A stretch of 64,000 nucleotides of DNA from Mauremys mutica (taxonomy: Eukaryota; Chordata; Testudines; Geoemydidae): the NCBI RefSeq assembly GCF_020497125.1, contig NC_059072.1, positions 76,825,697 through 76,889,696 of the forward strand. The letters are read 5' to 3'. Positions within the stretch are counted from its first letter, which is position 1; every line of letters begins with the position of its first letter. The notes under the pieces were generated by a model that saw nothing but the letters and a program-made list of their open reading frames with translations, did not search any database and was not told the origin of the DNA. A program made the position numbers and the translations under genes. Below are positions 57,032 to 64,000 of the stretch, one piece after another.

Positions 57032-59087
57032 TGTGATGGGTTCCCCCCGGGGTGCCACCTGGAACTGGGGTACCACTGAGTCCCCCTGACCCACGATCCT
57101 CGGCTCCCTGTTACACTGCATTGCTATGACAAGCTGCAGACATGCTCCCGGTCTTACAGAGGGACCTAGACAAATTAGAGGATTGGGCCAAAAGAAATCT
57201 GATGAGGTTCAACAAGAACAAGTGCAGAGTCTTGCACTTAGGACAGAAGAATCCCATGCACTGTTACAGACTAGGGACCGAGTGGATAGGCAGCAGTTCT
57301 GCGGAAAAGAACCTAGGGGTTACAGTGGACGAGAAGCTGGATATGAGTCAACAGTGCTTGTTGCCAAGAAGGCTAACAGCATTTTGGGCTGTATAAGTAG
57401 GAGCATTGCCAGCAGATCGAGGGATGTGATCATTCCCCTCTATTTGGCATTGGTGAGGCCTCATCCGGAGTACTGTATCCAGTTTTGGTCCCCAGTGGCG
57501 GGCAACAAAAATGGTTAGGGGGCTGGAGCACATGATTTATGAGGAGAGGCTGAGGGAACTGGGATTATTTAGTCTGCAGAAGAGAAGAATGAGGGTGGAT
57601 TTGATAGCTGCTTTCAACTACTTGAAAGGGGGTTCCAAAGAAGATGGATCTAGACTGTTCTCAGTGGTAGAAGATGACAGAACAAGGAGCAATGGTCTCA
57701 AGTTGCAGTGGAGGAGGTTTAGGTTGGATATTAGGAAAAACTTTTTCACTAGGAGAGTGGTGAAGCACTGGAATGGGTTACCTAGGGAGGTGGTGGAATC
57801 TCCTTCCTTAATGGTTTTTAAGGTCAGGCTTGACAAAGCCCTGGCTGGGATGATTTAGTTGGTGATAAGGTCCTGCTTTGAGCAGAGGGTTGGACTAGAT
57901 GACCTCCTGAGGTCCCTTCCAACCCTGATATTCTATGATTCTATGATTCCACACTTCCACCAGCACATAGATAGGGACACATGCAGCTGCAGGCACATGC
58001 ACATAGGCTTTCTGACCAGACCTTGCATAGGAAGGCACTGCTAGGGCATTCTCAGCTTCTCAGGCACGCATCCCCTCTGGTGTTTAAACCCAAAATTATA
58101 CCATCTTGCGCTGCACGGGGAACTGTACAGCATAAGGTCATAGAATTCATCCTCTCCCGCAAATTGGAGAGGAATATGCAACAGCCTTTGCCCCAAAGTT
58201 ATGATCTTTTGCACACCTCACTGGTTTAGATAAAGCAAAAACAAGTTTACTAACTACAAAATATAGATTTTAAGTTATTATAAGTGATAGCAATCAGATG
58301 AAAGCAGATTACCTAGCAATTAAACAAAAAACACGAATTAAGCTTAATACATTAAAAGATTGGATGTAAATAGCAGATTCTCACTCTAAGTGATGATACA
58401 AACAGGCTGCAGATTCTTCAGGGACAAGCTGCATTTGCTTACAGCTTGGAATCCCCAGATGTTCCATTCAAAAGCTAAAAATCCCTTTAGCCTGGGTCCA
58501 GCACTTTCCTCAATTCAGTCTTTGTTCCTTAGGTGCTTCCAAGAGTCATCTTTGGGTGCGGAGTGAAGAACCCAGATGGTGTTACTCCCCTTTTGCATAT
58601 AGCAGGAATCCTTTGTTTCAGAGCTTGGTTCCCACACCAATAAGTGGAAAAATACTGACATCCCAAGATGGAGTCCAGCACCAGGTGATGTGGTCACATG
58701 TCCTTGTTGTGTCAAAGTAGCCATTACTGTCTATAGCGTCCTCAGGAAAGCTCCCCCCCAGGTGGAATATAAGATTCTTCTAAGGGCTACTGTTTCCTCC
58801 TAATGGCTCATTAACCTGCATAGACCCTTCCCAGACAGCTTCTAGACTGACAGCCTTTTGTCTAGTGAGCATTGCCCAGGAATAACTACATGTGAAAATT
58901 AGATACAGTTAATATTCATAACTTCATATACAAAAAGGATACCTACATATAAATAGGGTAATCATATTCAGGAAATCATAACCTTTCAGATGACATCTCA
59001 GATGCCTTATCTTGCATAAAATACATCATAATTATGCCATAATCATATCATAATATCACTGTGAAGAATATGGGGTGCAGTGTCACA
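57032..59087. mobile_element. Probable solo LTR (endogenous retrovirus type) with nested CR1
   Basis: Begins TGTGATGGG and ends GTGTCACA, with the 5-bp duplication CATGG at 57027-57031 and 59088-59092. The LTR proper is about 1.2 kb once the CR1 fragment (about 57115-57948) is removed. No gag, pol or env sequence flanks it, so internal recombination has probably removed the provirus. Orientation was not determined. Confidence 0.7.
57115..57948 (+). mobile_element. CR1 LINE 3' fragment nested in LTR
   Basis: Late RT to C-terminus of ORF2: [33 protein letters not shown], then [33 protein letters not shown] and [13 protein letters not shown] in several frames. The 3' tail reads GAGGTCCCTTCCAACCCTGA and ATTCTATGATTCTATG, the CR1-type 8-mer repeat, near 57948. 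5'-truncated. Confidence 0.88.
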
Positions 59088-59092
59088 CATGG

Positions 59093-61424
59093 AACTATGG
59101 ATCCTTAAATATAGATCCTTATTTACTTCCAAGCACTCTTATATGCCAATAGAATTCTGGAAGTGCTCATGACAGTTCAACCAAACCATTCTATAGCAGA
59201 ATTTAGAAATTTAGATGAGTTACTTCATTATGGAACAATGTCAAGTCAGGTCACAATTATCTTGTTTAGAAGATACTCATTAGCTATGGTTTGCCACTCA
59301 CACATGCACTAGACTATTGATAATTACATCCCCAAATAAAATATGCAGGTAATTTTCAAGCTTTTAAGATTTCTCCGGAATTTCGCTCCCTTAGGTTCAA
59401 ACATTGATGAAATATTCAGCTAATGAGCCAAATCAATGCTGCTTCCTCTTTTTGTCTAAGAAGCTGCCAATTCCCTTAACTACAATCTGTGAGATTTATA
59501 AGATGAACTCTTTGAAACACTAAAGATTTCACACAGGGAAGTGCAGTTTCCTCTTACAAATAAGATAAGGCTTTGTTATTTGTAATGAGTTTCTCAAGGC
59601 TCCATGCTCTCAACTGAGTTACTGATTCAGTGTAAATTCTAGACAACTAAGACTGAACTTGTTAGTGAAATATTAGTGTACAACATACATTTTAGTATTT
59701 CAGAGAGTTTTAACTAAGGGGCAGACTGTATGAAAATAATTTAACAAAACCAATGTGTCACTTTAGTAAACAACCCATGCATATGGATTTTTCTATTTAT
59801 CAGTTCTAACTGACAATGAAGGTGGATTCTCCACCTCAGCTGCACAGTTACAATGACTGGTTTCTTGAGACAGTTTATGCAGGTGATTCACTCAAAGTGT
59901 TTTGACAGCTGTGTTCCTGATCACTTTCTGGAGTTCACAGCAGTCTTCCTAGGTAAGATTCAAAAGACAGGATTAATAGGGTGCTTGTCAGTGGCAAGAC
60001 TTTAGTTGTTGCTAAGCAGGGAACACTCTTGCTGGCTTGGTGACAACGGTCCCGCTCACAGTCTCTCTCATCCAGATGTCTGAACAACATAGAGCATTTT
60101 CTACAATTTCTGCTGGTTACTCTTCTTGGCAAAGCTGCTGAGGGCTAATAAGAAAGTGACCCAGGCTTCTGGCAAAATTTTGAAATGTTCAACAAGGATA
60201 CAATTTCTGTCCCTTCCCATCAGTCAATGAGAAAGGGAGGCATCTCCTTTATGGCTTTTTGCAACATTTTCTGGAAAATTTCAGTATCTTTGTGCAAAAC
60301 ATGCTGTGCCACAGCAGATGGTGTAAGATATGCTAGGCCATATGCTCAACATCTGCTGGTTTAGCTCTAGCCAACAATCTACTTCAATGAGTTATTTTTC
60401 TATGGACCCCTTTGTGATGTGATCTTTTGGACAACTTTGCACAACTTCATGGTAATTCCACAGAGACTTTTAGCTGTCAGAGATGTACATCTGAAGTTAG
60501 AACAAAGTCTCTTCACTCTCCATGATGGTTCTGTCCTTGTTTAATAGTTCATCATACAAATATATAAAGTCATTTCTCATTTGCTTGATCAATCATCAGT
60601 AGGAGATGATAATGAAATCATTCAAAACTCCTGTATACACCTCTGCACCAGTATTTTAATTCCGTACACTTCGGTGATAAAGTTAGTAGGATCACTTCAT
60701 ATGCAGATCTCTCTCTGTAGCACTATCAATCAAATAGACAATCAGGCCTTATGGCCTTTATAACATTTTAGCTGATTCACCTTAAAGATTTACACTTCAC
60801 ATTGGCTTTTTAACATAAGATTTAAATGGCATCAGATTCTTTAATACAAAACAATATCTTGTTAGATGTCTCTTCTGCCACAGATCTGATCAGGTGTCCC
60901 TGGCCATCCATCCACCAGGTTGTTATGAAGGACCCAAGGCTCTGGAACCCCTGCATGTTTTAAGCCTCCCAGTGCTTGAAGAGAGTCCAGCCGCTGCCCA
61001 AATCTTGAGGTCTATAGCACGGACCCCTCGTCTAACACTTATCCTGAGAACTGGAATCCACCGTCCAGCCTAGCACTTCTGGGTGCAATGCTGACCCATC
61101 TGACTTTGCCATGCTCAAACATACCTTCTCCCAGAACTCTGCCCCAAATTTTGAACCTTTTGGTTTACTGTTTAATTCTCTCAGGAGACTCATGGCACTT
61201 GTGATGCATATAACACAACCAGACACTTTTCACAAGAGTATAACACAATTGCTCATTTATTTAATAGTAGTAGTATTATTTAGTATTTATTATTACTACA
61301 CACTTCTTATAAGAAAGTTGGCGCACAGAGCAGAATCTAGACTCTCCCATCCCTCTCCGTCATGAGTTGTTGCTTCCATCTGCTCTGTGGTGTTCAGATA
61401 GACTATTTTACCCACCCTGCTAAG
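59093..61424. other. AT-rich intergenic DNA
   Basis: No gene or clear repeat; TAGTAGTAGTATTATT-like microsatellite near 61265. Confidence 0.5.
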
Positions 61425-61584
61425 CAGGGCCACCCAGAGGATTCAGGGGACCTGGGGCAAAGCAATTTCAGGGGTCCGTTCCATAAAAAAAATTGCAATA
61501 CTATACAATACTATATTCTCGTGGGGGCCCCTGCGGGGCCCAGAGCAAATTGCCCCACTTGCTCCGCACCCACGGGCGGCCCTG
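61425..61584. mobile_element. Probable short hAT-like MITE
   Basis: Starts CAGGGCCACCCAGAGG and ends CACGGGCGGCCCTG; internal GGGGCAAAGCAATTT is mirrored by AAATTGCCCCACTTG. No target duplication was found, so the class is uncertain. Confidence 0.55.
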
Positions 61585-62796
61585 GGAAAAATAAACCTTC
61601 TGCATCTCGACACAAACCCAGTTTTGAGAAAACTTCTTTACAAGGTATCACTGGTTCTCAGCATCAGCTAGTCCTAAAAGGCACTAAAGCTCATTAAAAG
61701 GGTTGGACAAATATCTTCCTGTTCCCCAAGCAGCAAGACACCAGAGCACCAATCTGGTTGACTACTTTAGCCATCAGCTGTGTGCTCTAGACAGCATATG
61801 ACCTGGTCCACTGATTACTTCCGCTTGCTGTGCAGCAGCCCATGTTACTCAAGGAGCAAAGTCTCCAATGCTGCAGGAACTGTGCCTGAAAGTCTGTGGC
61901 AAGCAACTGTTCTATCTCTAATCAATGAAGGTCTTGCATGGTGCTTGGAAGTGTATGGCTTGGTCTAGGGGGTCTTCCAGTTTCGAATACACCGCTGGTT
62001 AATGTGGATGAATGCTCAAAAAGAGTGCAGCCTTGTCTGGGGTCAAGAGTAGGCACCTGTAGACATGGAGGACAGTGTCCTGTTCCCGTCTGTCACAGGG
62101 AAGAGAGACAGAAAATGAGACCAGCCCATTAGTGGTCTGAACATTACTGTCCAGAATGGTGGAGTTTCCTCTCATAGTACACTCTGTTTGTTTTATCCCA
62201 CAGCAGCCTGGGTATCTGTGCCTTCACTGATGGTCATTCCTAAATGGTTTTGCATGGCCATGATGCACACCTGGATTGGCCCTGCTAGATGGTGATTATG
62301 GAACAGCCTTGGGCTCCTACATTGAGGGATGTGCATGAGGTGGATAATTTTGTGGCTGAGTCGTATATTGGGGTGGCATGGATCCAATGTCCTTGCCATC
62401 CATTCAGGCAAAGGAGTATCCAGCAGGAAATGAACTAAGGTGACTTGTGAGTAGGTCTTGGTGCCACCTGGATACTCAAGACAGGAGGTTCATGAGCTCT
62501 GATTTCTTGGTTGACTCACAGACACAAGACTTATGCTAGTACTCTCTCCTATTTGTTTGCTCGTTTGTTTTTCCAAATTTCTAAATGGTACATCATAGGC
62601 AAAGGCCAATACCTTTCTCCAGTAAGGTTTGGGAACAAGGAGCTGAGTTCAACATGCTTCCTTCTGGGCATTTTGGAATCTGGGCAGCTCTTCCTGAACA
62701 TATCCCTCAAGCTCAAAGTGGAGACACTAAGTATGTCTAACAGGCTCTAGCAGTACCTCATTCACCATAGCTGTCCAGCCTTACAGCTGACTACAT
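61585..62796. other. Intergenic DNA
   Basis: No gene or clear repeat. Confidence 0.45.
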
Positions 62797-63545
62797 CATA
62801 GAATCATAGACTTTAAGGTCAGAAGGGACCATTATGATCATCTAGGCTGATCTCCTGCACAACGCAGGCCACAGAATCTCACCCACCCACTCCCGTATCA
62901 AACCTGTGTCTGAGCCACTGAAGACCTCAAATCATGGTTTAAAGACTTCAAGGTGCAGAGAATCCTCCAGCAAGTGACCCGTGCCCCACGCTGCAGAGGA
63001 AGGTGAAAAACCCCAAGGATCTCTGCCAATCTGCCCTGGAGGAAAATTCCTTCTCGACCCCAAATATGGCGATCAGCTAAACCCTGAGCATGTGGGCAAG
63101 ACTCACCAGCCAGACACCCAGGAAAGAATTCTCTGTAGTAACTCAGATCCCACCCCATCTAACATCCCATCACCAAGCCATTGGGCATATTTACCGCTAA
63201 TAGTCAAAGACCAATCTCATTATACCATCCCCTCCATAAGCTTATCAAGCTTAGTCTTGAAGCCAGATATGTCTTTTGGCCCCACTACTCCCCTTGGAAG
63301 CTGTTCCAGAACTTCACTCCTCTGATGGTTAGAAACCTTCGTCTAATTTCAAGTCTAAACTTCCAGATGGCCAGTTTATATCCATTTGTTCTTGTGTCCA
63401 CACTGGTAATGAGCTTAAATAATTCCTCTCCCTCCCTGGTATTTATTCCTCTGATATATTTGTAGAGAGCAATCATATGTCCCCTCAGCCTTCTTTTGGT
63501 TAGGCTAAACAAGCCAAGTTAGATACCTCATCATTCCTCTGATCC
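62797..63545 (-). mobile_element. CR1 LINE 3' fragment
   Basis: The left end CATAGAATCATAGA is the reversed CR1 tail. The minus strand then reads a 3' untranslated stretch and, from 63285 to 63512, the C-terminus of ORF2 (SLTKRRLRGHMIALYKYIRG, then RTNGYKLAIWKFRLEIRRRF and GVKFWNSF). 5'-truncated. Confidence 0.85.
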
Positions 63546-64000
63546 TGAATAAAGTCAGGCCCACTAGGGGTGATCTGGGCATCTATTTCTGGTGGGGTCA
63601 GAGAAGTCCCATCCCAGCTATGGACATAGGCTCTGTGGCTTGGGCTTTGCATGTATTCCCTGGTGTCAACCTGTGATAGGGTGTACTGGGCCCTTTGTGG
63701 CCCCCTGCTGGAGACCTCTCAGTCCTACCACACCCTGCCCCAGAAAAGCAGCAGTGAAGGTGGGTCACCCAGGCCTGCCTACAGAGGCTGCAGGGAAGCA
63801 GCCAATCAGAGCACAGCAGGCCCAATTAAAAAGGAGCTGAAGGGCCTGAGCACCCCCTGGCTTGAAGTGGTTTCCATCATATACAGGGTTTACCGTTTGG
63901 TTTAATGGCTTTCAGCACCCCTACTATACAAATTGTTCTAGCACCACTGTGAGGAAGGAGAGGAGCTGAGATCTTTGGCCCTGAGGTAAGGATGAATAGG
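63546..64000. repeat. Unclassified repeat, possible LTR fragment
   Basis: From about 63671 the sequence TGTGATAGGGTGTACTGGGC, CCTTTGTGGCCCCCTGCTGG begins with TGTG and is GC-rich, resembling an LTR start. An embedded GCTTGAAGTGGTTTCCATCA to CTAGCACCACTG stretch looks like a separate short repeat. The end is outside the window. Confidence 0.35.

Noticed and set aside
1..64000. CRISPR arrays, operons or bacterial features
   Set aside because: No regularly spaced direct repeats, and the content is clearly vertebrate.

Overview
This window is non-coding vertebrate genomic DNA made mostly of transposable elements. I found no convincing host protein-coding exon and no rRNA or functional tRNA gene. 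Many CR1-type LINEs, two Ty3/Gypsy elements with SCAN-like capsids, a tRNA-headed SINE with a CR1-like tail, many hAT and Harbinger derivatives, MIR relics and an AT-rich background suggest a sauropsid. A turtle is my best guess and a crocodilian is the main alternative; this is inference from repeat content.

Layout. 1-6409: a young Ty3/Gypsy element (5' LTR cut by the window edge, complete 3' LTR), coding gag, protease and integrase in one frame and RT-RNase H in a second. It sits against a Harbinger-like DNA transposon remnant (6410-7945) with a BEN-like exon (+) and a MYB/SANT-like exon (-). 7946-29662: AT-rich DNA with CR1 copies (about 9600-11430 +, 17887-20820 -), a broken CGGBP1-like zinc-finger pseudogene (12243), palindromic repeats, and hAT/MITE insertions; two hATs have clear 8-bp target duplications (18873-19196, nested in a CR1; 22086-22417). 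29667-35411: a complete second Gypsy element on the minus strand, flanked by CTAG, with one long frame broken by six stops. 36136-36325 and 38160-38258: two short insertions with 13-bp target duplications and inverted-repeat structure; the first carries a hammerhead-ribozyme-like core, as in Penelope-like elements. 38898-39076: SINE. 43316-46246: a well-preserved minus-strand CR1. 50416-51926: two more hATs. 54319-56485: Harbinger transposase remnant. 57032-59087: probable solo LTR (5-bp target duplication) holding a CR1 fragment. 62797-63545: another CR1 3' end.

How the parts relate. The most coherent system is the pair of Gypsy elements. Both place integrase before reverse transcriptase, the domain order described for Gmr1-like elements, and both have a capsid related to the SCAN domain. 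The Harbinger-like remnant pairs a MYB/SANT-like protein with what looks like a BEN domain. The remaining elements are non-autonomous or decayed and record successive nested insertions. Coordinates, frames, target duplications and motifs were read by eye; no alignment or database search was run.
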